Assembly: GCA_005879205.1 (NCBI GenBank)
Contig: VBLD01000040.1
Location: forward strand, 25,437-32,069
Length of the DNA: 6,633 nt
Direction of reading: 5' to 3'
DNA from: Deltaproteobacteria bacterium
GTDB lineage: Bacteria > Desulfobacterota > Binatia > DP-6
Shown here: positions 1 through 6,491 of the stretch, one piece after another
Layout: each line of letters begins with the position of its first letter
How positions within the stretch are numbered: position 1 is the stretch's first letter
Program-made: the position numbers and the translations under genes
Notes under the pieces: model-generated
What the model saw: only the letters and a program-made list of their open reading frames with translations
Databases searched by the model: none
Told to the model about the DNA's origin: nothing

Positions 1-62
1 CGCCCGAGCAGGCTCGTGGCGACGAGCTTCGGGATGCTGAAGTCGGTCACGAGCGCGCGCAC
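1..62 (-). CDS. N-terminal start of a divergent gene, leaves window at left edge
   Basis: Read on the minus strand from GTG at 62-60, the frame is open to the window edge and gives about 20 residues beginning (M)RALVTDFSIPKLVATSLL. An in-frame TGA at 71-69 lies just upstream, so GTG 62 is the only start seen. Every full codon ends in G or C, as in the neighbouring genes, but the plus-strand frame shares the same third-position column, so codon bias does not decide the strand. The mix of charged and hydrophobic residues looks like a real protein N-terminus. It reminds me of the first strand of zinc-type medium-chain alcohol dehydrogenases, but too little is visible to name a function. No strong Shine-Dalgarno sequence is seen. 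If real, the gene is transcribed away from selA and shares the 63-139 gap with it. Confidence 0.42.
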   Translation of the reverse strand, partial: MRALVTDFSIPKLVATSLLG

Positions 63-93
63 CCATGTTCAATCTCACGCCGCCGCGCCGCGA

Positions 94-107
94 ACAAGCG
101 CGCTTGT
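94..107. promoter_or_regulatory. Perfect 14-base palindrome in the gap before selA (candidate operator)
   Basis: ACAAGCGCGCTTGT is an exact inverted repeat with no spacer. It lies about 30 bases before the chosen selA start and about 30 bases from the divergent start at 62. Its size and place fit a site for a dimeric repressor or activator, but no regulator is encoded nearby and no convincing -35/-10 pair surrounds it. A palindrome of this length is expected by chance about once in a window of this size, so position is the main argument. Confidence 0.3.
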
Positions 108-139
108 CGAGCGGCCGGGCGGTCAGGCACCATGCCGGG

Positions 140-1516
140 GTGGCGACCTCGACGACCAACCCGCGCCGGGCCATTCCGTCGGTCGAGCGGCTGCTGCGCG
201 CCGCGGCGGGTGCTGCGCTGGCGGCCCGCTATCGACGGGAGCACGTGGTCGAGACCACGCGGATGGTCCTCGACGACCTTCGCCGCGCGGCGACGGATGG
301 CGCTCGGGTGCCGGCGGACGCCGAGATCCTGGAACGGGTTCGGTTGCGTCTCGAGGGAGGCTCGACGCCGCGCCTGATGCGCGTCATCAACGCGACCGGG
401 GTGGTCCTGCACACGAACCTCGGGCGAGCACCGCTCGCCGAGGAGGCGATCGCGGCGCTGACGGCCGCGGCGCGCGGCGCGGTCAACCTCGAGCTCGACC
501 TCGAGAGCGGCCGGCGCGGCGACCGGGACGCGCTCCTCGCCGAAGACCTCCGAGCGCTCACGGGCGCCGAGGCGAGCCTCGTGGTGAACAACAACGCGGC
601 CGCGGTCCTTCTGCTGCTCGACACCCTCGCGAGGGACCGCGAGGTGGTGGTGTCGCGCGGCGAGCTGATCGAGATCGGCGGTGCGTTCCGGATGCCGGAC
701 ATCATGGCCGGGAGCGGCGCCCGGCTGCACGAGGTCGGGACGACGAACCGCACCCACGCCGAGGACTACCGTCGCGCCATCGGCCCCGACACCGCGCTCC
801 TGCTGAAGGTTCATACGAGCAACTTCCGGATCGTCGGCTTCACCGCCTCGGTCGAGCTGGCCGAGCTGGTGGCGATGGGGCGCGCAGCCGGCGTCCCGGT
901 GGCCGAGGATCTCGGCAGCGGCGCCCTCGTCGACCTCGCCGCCTGGGGCCTGCCGCGCGAGCCGGTGGTCTCCGAGCGCATCGCAGCCGGCGCCGACGTG
1001 GTGACGTTCAGCGGCGACAAGCTGCTCGGCGGACCGCAAGCGGGCGTCATCGTCGGCCGTCGCAACCTCGTCGCGCGCCTGGCGTCGAACCCGCTTCGCC
1101 GGGCGCTTCGCCCGGACAAGCTGACCATGGCGGCGCTCGGCGCCACTCTCCGTCTCTACCGCGAATCGCCCGACCTCGGTGCGGCCCTGCCGACCCTCCG
1201 GCTCCTGACCCGTTCGGTCGCCGAGATGGAGGCGGTCGGCCGGGCCGCGGCGCCGCTCGTGGCCACACGGCTGGGAGCCGGCTACCGCGTGGAGGTCGTC
1301 GCGGCGGACGGCGAGGTCGGCAGCGGTGCCGTCCCGGACGTACCGCTGCCGAGCCGGGCGCTGGCGATCGACCACCCGGAAGTGCCCGCCGAGCGCATCG
1401 CCGCCCGCTTCCGCGCCGCCCGGCCGCCCGTGATCGGACGCGTCCGTGAGGGCCGCTTCCTCCTCGACCTGCGGGCCGTCTTCGACCCCCACGAGCTCGC
1501 CGTCGAACTCGGCTGA
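140..1516 (+). CDS. selA: L-seryl-tRNA(Sec) selenium transferase (SelA)
   Basis: SelA is the cytoplasmic PLP enzyme that converts seryl-tRNA(Sec) to selenocysteyl-tRNA(Sec), using selenophosphate from SelD. From GTG 140 the protein has 458 residues, close to the 463 of E. coli SelA. Family blocks appear in order: the N-terminal tRNA-binding segment (PSVERLL), NATGVVLHTNLGR (84-96), VVNNNAAAV (from 148), SRGELIEIGGAF (from 172), HEVGTTNRTH (from 197), KVHTSNF (from 223) and SGDKLLGGPQAG with the PLP lysine at K294. E. coli has this lysine at 295, which supports the GTG start. An in-frame ATG at 65 would add 25 residues without homology and start two bases from the divergent gene. Neither start has a clear Shine-Dalgarno sequence. 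The TGA stop lies two bases before selB, suggesting co-transcription and coupled translation. The family call is near certain; the start is likely. Confidence 0.96.
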   Translation: MATSTTNPRRAIPSVERLLRAAAGAALAARYRREHVVETTRMVLDDLRRAATDGARVPADAEILERVRLRLEGGSTPRLMRVINATGVVLHTNLGRAPLAEEAIAALTAAARGAVNLELDLESGRRGDRDALLAEDLRALTGAEASLVVNNNAAAVLLLLDTLARDREVVVSRGELIEIGGAFRMPDIMAGSGARLHEVGTTNRTHAEDYRRAIGPDTALLLKVHTSNFRIVGFTASVELAELVAMGRAAGVPVAEDLGSGALVDLAAWGLPREPVVSERIAAGADVVTFSGDKLLGGPQAGVIVGRRNLVARLASNPLRRALRPDKLTMAALGATLRLYRESPDLGAALPTLRLLTRSVAEMEAVGRAAAPLVATRLGAGYRVEVVAADGEVGSGAVPDVPLPSRALAIDHPEVPAERIAARFRAARPPVIGRVREGRFLLDLRAVFDPHELAVELG

Positions 1517-1518
1517 AG

Positions 1519-3423
1519 ATGTCCGTCATCATCGGGACGGCGGGGCACATCGACCACGGCAAGACGTCGCTCGTCCGCGCCCTCACCGGGCAAGACACCG
1601 ACCGCCTGAAGGAGGAGAAGGAGCGCGGCATCTCGATCGACCTCGGCTTCGCCCACTTCGACGGGCCGGACGGCGAGCGCGCCGGGATCGTCGACGTTCC
1701 CGGCCACGAGCGGTTCATCCGCAACATGCTCGCCGGCGCCCACGGCGTGGATCTCGTGCTGTTCACGGTCGCCGCCGACGACGGAGTGATGCCCCAGACC
1801 GAGGAGCACCTCGACATCCTACACCTCCTCGGCGTCCGGCGCGGCATCTTCGTGATCACGAAGATCGACCTCGTGGAAGCAAGCCGCGTGGCGGCGGTGC
1901 GGGAGGAGATCGAGATCCTGACGCTCGACACGACGCTCGACGGCGCGCCCATCATTCCCGTGTCGACGGTCACGGGCGAGGGCCTCGACGTGCTGCGCAG
2001 CGAGATCGCGGCGCGGCTCGTCGCCGCGCCCGAGGCCGTGCCGCCCGGATACTTTCGCATGCCGGTCGACCGGGCGTTCGTGATGCGCGGGCACGGTGTC
2101 GTCGTCACCGGTACGGCCATCGCGGGCACGGTGTCCGAGGGCGATCCGGTCCGCATCCTCCCGACCGGGGAGAGGGCCCGGGTCCGCAGCCTCGAGTGTC
2201 ATGGGGTCGCGGTCCGGAGCGCCGGGCACGGCCACCGCGTCGCCATGAACCTCGCGGGGGTCGAGCGAGAGGACCTCGGCCGCGGCCACGTCGTCTGCGC
2301 CGAGCAGGTCGAGCGTGTGACGGACCGCCTCGACGCGTGGGTGGAGCTGCGGCCTGCGGCTCGCCGCCCGGTCCCGAGTCACAGCCGCGTGCGCTTCCAC
2401 CTCGGCACCGCGGAGGTGATGGGGAAGCTCGTCGTGCTGGGAGGCGGCACGGAGCTCGAGCCGCGAACGAGCGGCTGGGCGCAGATCGTCCTCGCCGAGC
2501 CCGTCCTCGCCATGCGCGGCGACCGTTTCATCCTGCGCGACGAGACCGCGCGCCGCACGCTCGGCGGCGGGGAGGTCGTGAATCCGTTCGCCGCCCGCCA
2601 TCGGCGGAGCGAGGAGCACCTGATCGACCGCCTCCAAGCGATGCGTCGGACCGACCAGCCCGGCGCAGCCCGGGCCTTCCTCGATCTCGCACCCGCGTTC
2701 GCCAGCGATCTCGCCACCGTCGGGCAGGCGCTCAACCTGCGCGAGGAGGAAGCCCGGACGGCGGTCGCGGCGGCGCCCGCCGTGGTGCCGATTCCCGAGG
2801 GGTCGAGCCCGGAGGCGTACACGACGGAGGCGAGGTGGCGGCGTCTGGAAGAGGCCGTGGTCGGCGCAGTCGCGGCCGCTCATCGCGACCACCCGCTCGC
2901 GCCGGGCCTCGAGATGGAGAGCCTGCGCACGGGGCTGGCGCTGGACGTGCCGCCGAGGATCTTCCGCTGGTGCGTCGACCGGCTGGCGGCGGCGGGAAGA
3001 GTCGTCCGGGAGGAGAGCCTGGTGCGATCGCCGGATCACCGGGTGAACCTCGGGGCGGAAGCCCGCGCGCTCGGTGAGCGGGTCGCACGGCTGCTCGCCG
3101 AGGGGCGCTTCATGCCGCCGGATGTCCGCCAGCTCGAGGAGGCGACGGGTACCGGCCGGACGAGGCTCGGCGAGGTGCTCGGGGTGCTCGAGAGCGAGGG
3201 TCGCGTCGCGCGCATCGCTCCGGACATGTTCTACGCGCGCGCCGCGGCGGACGAGGCAAAGGCCATCGTGGTCGAGCATTGCCGGCAGCACGGTGAGATC
3301 ACCGCGGCCGCCTTTCGCGACCTGATCGGCGCGAGCCGCAAGTTCGCGATCGCCTTCCTCGACTGGTGCGACCGGACCGGCGTCACCGTCCGGGTCGGCG
3401 ACCTGCGCAAGCTGCGTCGCTAG
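1519..3423 (+). CDS. selB: Selenocysteine-specific translation elongation factor (SelB)
   Basis: SelB is a cytoplasmic GTPase that carries selenocysteyl-tRNA(Sec) to the ribosome and binds the SECIS hairpin just after a UGA, so that the codon is read as selenocysteine. The protein has 634 residues (E. coli 614). The EF-Tu-like G domain shows G1 GHIDHGKTS (9-17), switch I RGISIDLGFA (36-45), G3 DVPGHE (59-64) and G4 TKID (114-117). Switch I has Ser39 where E. coli has Thr; Ser could still bind magnesium. Translation-factor beta domains follow (RAFVMRGHGVVVTGT and RFILRDETARRTLGGG are recognisable). Winged-helix repeats fill the last 260 or so residues. The final one has FRDLIGASRKFAI (599-611), matching the SECIS-contacting region of E. 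coli SelB around its GRKLAI. The start is two bases after the selA stop, with no strong ribosome site of its own, so coupling to selA is likely. The nearby selD carries a candidate SECIS target. Confidence 0.97.
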   Translation: MSVIIGTAGHIDHGKTSLVRALTGQDTDRLKEEKERGISIDLGFAHFDGPDGERAGIVDVPGHERFIRNMLAGAHGVDLVLFTVAADDGVMPQTEEHLDILHLLGVRRGIFVITKIDLVEASRVAAVREEIEILTLDTTLDGAPIIPVSTVTGEGLDVLRSEIAARLVAAPEAVPPGYFRMPVDRAFVMRGHGVVVTGTAIAGTVSEGDPVRILPTGERARVRSLECHGVAVRSAGHGHRVAMNLAGVEREDLGRGHVVCAEQVERVTDRLDAWVELRPAARRPVPSHSRVRFHLGTAEVMGKLVVLGGGTELEPRTSGWAQIVLAEPVLAMRGDRFILRDETARRTLGGGEVVNPFAARHRRSEEHLIDRLQAMRRTDQPGAARAFLDLAPAFASDLATVGQALNLREEEARTAVAAAPAVVPIPEGSSPEAYTTEARWRRLEEAVVGAVAAAHRDHPLAPGLEMESLRTGLALDVPPRIFRWCVDRLAAAGRVVREESLVRSPDHRVNLGAEARALGERVARLLAEGRFMPPDVRQLEEATGTGRTRLGEVLGVLESEGRVARIAPDMFYARAAADEAKAIVVEHCRQHGEITAAAFRDLIGASRKFAIAFLDWCDRTGVTVRVGDLRKLRR

Positions 3424-3462
3424 CCAGGCGCAGGGCGGGAGGGATCTGCTAAGCTCGGCGCA

Positions 3463-4536
3463 ATGGGCGAAGGTCGGAGCGGCTCGCACACGCGGCCGGA
3501 GCTCTTCCGGCTCACGGAGCGCGCACGCACGTCGGGTTGAGCCGGCAAGCTGGGTCCGGCGGACCTGTCACGCATCCTCTCGGGGCTGCCTCCTGTGGTG
3601 CACCCCGATCTGCTGGTCGGCACCGCGACCGCCGACGACGCCGGGGTGTTCCGCATCGCGCCCGACCTGGCGCTGGTGCAGACCGTCGACTTTTTCTCAC
3701 CCGTCGTCGACGACCCGTTCGAGTTCGGGGCGATCGCCGCCGCCAACGCGCTCTCGGACGTCTACGCGATGGGCGGCGAGCCGCGGACGGCGCTCAACAT
3801 CGCGTGCTTCCCGCAGCAGGGCGTTCCGGTGGAAGTGCTGCGCGAGATCCTGCGTGGCGGGCTCGCCAAGGCGCAGGAAGCCGGCGTCGTGGTGGTGGGA
3901 GGCCACACGGTCGCCGACGACGAGATCAAGTTCGGCATGGCGGTGACCGGATTCGTGCACCCGGAGCGGATCCTTCGCAACGTCGGCGCGCGGCCCGGCG
4001 ACGCCCTCGTCCTCACCAAGCCGCTCGGGACGGGCATCGTGGCGACGGCCATCAAGCACGGAGCGGGCACGGCGGCGGAGCACGCCGCCGCCGTCGCGAC
4101 GATGGCGGCGCTCAACGCCCCCGCGGCCCGAGTGCTGCGCGACTTCGCCGTGCACGCCTGCACCGATGTGACGGGGTTCGGCCTCCTCGGCCACGGCTAC
4201 GAAATGGCGCGCGGCAGCGACGTCTGCCTGGGGTTCACGGCCGCGCGCCTGCCGGTCCTGCCGGGCGCTCGCCGGCTCGCCGCCGAGGGGCATCTGACGG
4301 GGGGGTGCCGCCGGAACCGGGAGTGGCTGGCCGACAAGGTGCGCGTCGCGCCGGGGCTACCGGGTGACCTCGTCGAGCTGGCATTCGACCCCCAGACGTC
4401 GGGCGGGCTCCTCGCCGCGGTGTCGGAGCCCGATGCGGCGCGCGCGCTCGACGCGCTCGCCGGCGCAGGGGTGACGGCGGTCGTCGTCGGTACCGTCGAA
4501 ACGCGTGCGGAGGGCCCCTGGGTGGAGCTTCGGTGA
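3463..4536 (+). CDS. selD: Selenide, water dikinase (SelD), selenoprotein with UGA-encoded Sec26
   Basis: SelD uses ATP and selenide to make selenophosphate, the selenium donor for SelA. Reading TGA 3538-3540 as selenocysteine gives 357 residues (E. coli 347). The N-terminus aligns with the family: LTERARTSG-Sec26-AGK29-LGPADLSRIL against E. coli LTQYSHGAG-C17-GCK20. Sec26 thus sits on the catalytic Cys and K29 on the essential Lys. Further blocks are VGTATADDAGVF (52-63), TVDFFSPVVDDPFEFG (74-89), ALSDVYAMGGEP, GGHTV, TDVTGFGLLGHGYEM and DPQTSGGLLAAV. The frame is open from the selB stop to the UGA, and ATG 3463 is the only start codon in that stretch. A purine run GGGAGGG (3437-3443) lies 19 bases before the ATG, farther than usual. 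Starting at GTG 3595 would delete the catalytic loop. The gene is 39 bases after selB, in the same operon. Sec-containing SelD is known in some bacteria. The UGA recoding is inferred from alignment and the hairpin. Confidence 0.94.
3538..3567 (+). promoter_or_regulatory. Candidate bacterial SECIS element with its UGA codon in selD
   Basis: The UGA (3538-3540) is followed by a hairpin with 5' arm TGGGTCC (3551-3557), loop GGC (3558-3560) and 3' arm GGACCTG (3561-3567). That is five Watson-Crick pairs closed below by two G-U pairs. The loop starts with G, and 17 bases separate the UGA from it. This fits the known bacterial SECIS pattern: a short upper stem, a loop of 3-14 bases with G in its first two positions, and a loop about 16-37 bases after the UGA. 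An alternative fold pairs GCCGG (3541-3545) with CCGGC (3556-3560) around a 10-base loop and would compete. The element would be bound by the C-terminal winged helices of SelB encoded just upstream. It was folded by eye only. Confidence 0.68.
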
Positions 4537-4548
4537 CGCCTTCTCCGC

Positions 4549-4571
4549 CGACCGAACCTACGGGACGGTCG
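4549..4571. terminator. Weak hairpin between convergent selD and the Cys-rich gene
   Basis: CGACCG (4549-4554) pairs with CGGTCG (4566-4571) around an 11-base loop. The hairpin lies 13 bases after the selD stop and covers the stop codon of the opposite gene. No T-run follows on either strand, so it is at best a weak shared terminator and may be chance in GC-rich DNA. Confidence 0.2.
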
Positions 4572-6402
4572 ACACCTTCCCTCGCAGGGAGACCGCGCCC
4601 GGCCCTGGCAGATTCGACGCCGCATCGACCAGGAGGTTGAAGGTCGGCGGAATGCAGAAGACGCTCACCAGGGTCGACGGGACCGAGGGGCAGCCCGTCC
4701 GCAACGTACCGGCCGGTGAGCCGGTCTCGGTGATGGTCCGGGCGATCGCCCGCATCGTGAAGGCACCGCCCGTCGCCTGTTGACAGACGGTGAACTCTCC
4801 TTCGTCCGCGCAGTCGGCGTTCGACGTGCATGAGCAATCGGGATTGCTCCCGCTGCAGGGTGCGGTCTTGAAACCGGCCAGGGGCTTCCGACAGCGGCCG
4901 CAGAAGACGTGGGTCTCAGCCGGGAGGTCCACCGCCATGCTCGTCGCTCCGCCGGAGGTGAGCGCGAAGGCGATCGGCAGAGAGCCGATCTTGGTGCTCA
5001 ACGGCGGCGGGCAATCGTGGCTGGTGGGGAAGCTGCCGTTGATGGTGGAATCCCCGGGAGTGCAATCGAGGCCGTTGTTGGGCCCGCCCTGACACTTGCG
5101 GGTGGTGGCGTTGCAGATCGGACAGGGCTGTATCATCGTGTCGCAGCGCGCGCCGTCACCCGCGCAATCGGCGCCGGTGATGCAGCCGACGTCCGGGCTG
5201 GACCCTCCGACGCATCGGCCCGTCTCGCACGTGCCGCCACCGCAGTTCACGTCGGCCTCGCAGGCGGCGGCCGGAGTGGGTCCGCCCCGACACCGTCCCG
5301 TGTCGTTGACACAGGTGCCCCCGTCCTCGCAGGCGGCGCCCGCCGTTGCGCACGACGCGCCGGGTGTCGAGCCGCCGTCGCAGCGGTTCTTGAAGAGGTC
5401 GCCGTCGAGGTAGAGATCGGCGTTGAGCGGGAGATCGAGACGCTCCGTCGTGCCCGTGGCGCAGTCCGCCGTTCCCGACGCGTCCTTGACCACCACGTTG
5501 ATGAGACAGGTGCTGGCGGCGGCGGCGCCGTGGTTCCCGTCCGGAAGCGGGATGGGCGGTCCGAAGAGGCAGCCCGTGCTGGTGCAGTTTCGGATGCTCC
5601 CGGTCGACTCGGGGGTGGTCGGGCCGAGCGTCAACGTGGTGCCGCTGCAGCTCACCTTGAGCAACGACGTGGACATGTCCGGGATCAGCGCGGGAAGCGG
5701 CACCGCCACGGCGGCCCCGCCGAAGTAGAGGCCCCCGCAGGCCAGCGGGAAGAAATCGGCGGAACCGTCGGCATCGAGGCGGCCACACGTCCCGGATCCG
5801 ACCACCGTGGTGAAGTTCAGCGTCGTCGGCGCTCCGCCTGGACAGCTGCACGTCGCGGAAGGGGTCGGGCACGGCTCGGACGGCGCACGGGGGTTGCAGA
5901 CGAGGACGATCCGATCCTTGTCGATGCGCCGCGGCTTGCCCTTCGAGATGCCACGCAGCGTGACGACGGCTCTGCCCGGCTTCCGACCTCGCGCCTTCAC
6001 CGGGACCTCGATGAAGGACCCGCAGCTCGCGCTGCCGTCCAGTGCCGGCAGCGGCATCCGCATGCCTTTCACCTTCGCGACGACACGGGTGAGAAGGGTG
6101 GGGTCACATCCGGCGACGTCGGCCTGGTTGGCGCAGACGTCGAGATGAAAGCGGCAGATGCCGTTGCGCGTGCCGTCCCCGTCGCAGACCGGGTCGCAAT
6201 CCGTGCAGGTAGCCGGCGAGCTGGTCGAGGCCTTCCCGTCGCACACCCCGAGCTCGACGAGACAGTCGTTGGCCGCCTTACCTCCGCCCCCCGGCACCAG
6301 TCCGGCGCCGACGGGCGCCGCGAGAAACAGCGCGACGGTGATGCTCAGGCAGGCGACGGCCGGACGACCGCCATCGAGACCGCGCGGCTCCCTTGCGACC
6401 AT
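4558..6402 (-). CDS. Secreted Cys-rich repeat protein of unknown function
   Basis: This 614-residue protein has a likely Sec signal peptide: arginines in the first 13 residues, a hydrophobic core (about 15-30) and a possible cut after VGA (31-33). Cys18 precedes the core, so a lipoprotein is unlikely. A Cys-rich N-terminal block follows (C47-C99, including CTDCDPVCDGDGTRNGIC). The middle (about 110-335) is low in charge and rich in Gly, Ser, Thr and Pro. Residues 341-447 hold tandem Cys repeats, then come a CGRC pair (501-504) and another Cys cluster (516-540). The tail contains LPGPGAVSL. It has no enzyme motif I recognise. I recall similar Cys-rich proteins with this kind of tail from uncultured Deltaproteobacteria-like genomes, but cannot verify that. 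ATG 6402 has a good ribosome site (GGAGGGGAGGGGA ending five bases upstream). The gene converges on selD with a 21-base gap and has no evident link to selenium metabolism. An exported, disulfide-stabilised structural or surface protein is my inference. Confidence 0.85.
   Translation of the reverse strand: MVAREPRGLDGGRPAVACLSITVALFLAAPVGAGLVPGGGGKAANDCLVELGVCDGKASTSSPATCTDCDPVCDGDGTRNGICRFHLDVCANQADVAGCDPTLLTRVVAKVKGMRMPLPALDGSASCGSFIEVPVKARGRKPGRAVVTLRGISKGKPRRIDKDRIVLVCNPRAPSEPCPTPSATCSCPGGAPTTLNFTTVVGSGTCGRLDADGSADFFPLACGGLYFGGAAVAVPLPALIPDMSTSLLKVSCSGTTLTLGPTTPESTGSIRNCTSTGCLFGPPIPLPDGNHGAAAASTCLINVVVKDASGTADCATGTTERLDLPLNADLYLDGDLFKNRCDGGSTPGASCATAGAACEDGGTCVNDTGRCRGGPTPAAACEADVNCGGGTCETGRCVGGSSPDVGCITGADCAGDGARCDTMIQPCPICNATTRKCQGGPNNGLDCTPGDSTINGSFPTSHDCPPPLSTKIGSLPIAFALTSGGATSMAVDLPAETHVFCGRCRKPLAGFKTAPCSGSNPDCSCTSNADCADEGEFTVCQQATGGAFTMRAIARTITETGSPAGTLRTGCPSVPSTLVSVFCIPPTFNLLVDAASNLPGPGAVSLRGKVSTVP
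5062..5382 (-). repeat. Tandem Cys-rich repeats inside the secreted protein (residues 341-447)
   Basis: Three units begin at C341, C371 and C397, and a fourth partial unit begins at C437. Each opens with C-x-G-G-x-x-P or close to it, and a second Cys comes ten residues later. In the full units more Cys follow before an Arg/Lys-Cys that opens the next unit (GRC at 371 and 397, RKC at 437). Spacing is 26, 30 and 40 residues. The repeat shows in Cys and Gly placement more than in exact DNA identity, which suggests old duplication under selection for disulfide spacing. Confidence 0.65.
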
Positions 6403-6407
6403 GCACG

Positions 6408-6420
6408 TCCCCTCCCCTCC
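6408..6420 (-). promoter_or_regulatory. Strong ribosome binding site of the Cys-rich gene
   Basis: On the minus strand GGAGGGGAGGGGA runs from 6420 to 6408 and ends five bases before ATG 6402. It offers overlapping anti-16S matches at a normal distance and fixes the start. It is much stronger than any site seen in front of the three sel genes. Confidence 0.7.
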
Positions 6421-6447
6421 GCTCTCGCGATGCGGACCGTCAGGACC

Positions 6448-6477
6448 GCGTTAGCAGGGAGCGGTCAGGGACGTCAA
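6448..6477 (-). promoter_or_regulatory. Possible sigma70-type promoter for the Cys-rich gene
   Basis: On the minus strand TTGACG (6477-6472) matches five of six -35 bases. After an 18-base spacer comes TAACGC (6453-6448), preceded by TGC like an extended -10. The -10 itself is poor (two of six). The place, about 45 bases before the start codon and inside the 89-base gap, is reasonable. Confidence 0.3.
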
Positions 6478-6491
6478 TGAAGCGGGGGTCT

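Noticed and set aside
104..132. Possible promoter before selA (TTGTCG at 104-109 plus a downstream -10)
   Set aside because: At 17-base spacing the -10 would be GCACCA, far from consensus, so no promoter is claimed.
1514..1540. UGA at the end of selA followed by a CCGTC/GACGG hairpin, as a second Sec site
   Set aside because: SelA already has full family length, the loop does not start with G, and readthrough enters a frame different from selB. It is an ordinary stop.
1819..3489. Long minus-strand open frame opposite selB
   Set aside because: The plus-strand frame is an unmistakable SelB over the whole span; the antisense product shows no recognisable domain.
3595..4536. selD as a 313-residue protein starting at GTG 3595
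   Set aside because: It lacks the catalytic loop and Lys, while the upstream frame encodes exactly these residues around an in-frame UGA.
4909..6480. Long plus-strand open frame opposite the Cys-rich gene
   Set aside because: Its product is Arg/Ala/Gly-rich with no motif, typical of antisense frames in GC-rich DNA. The minus frame has a signal peptide, ordered Cys repeats and a ribosome site.
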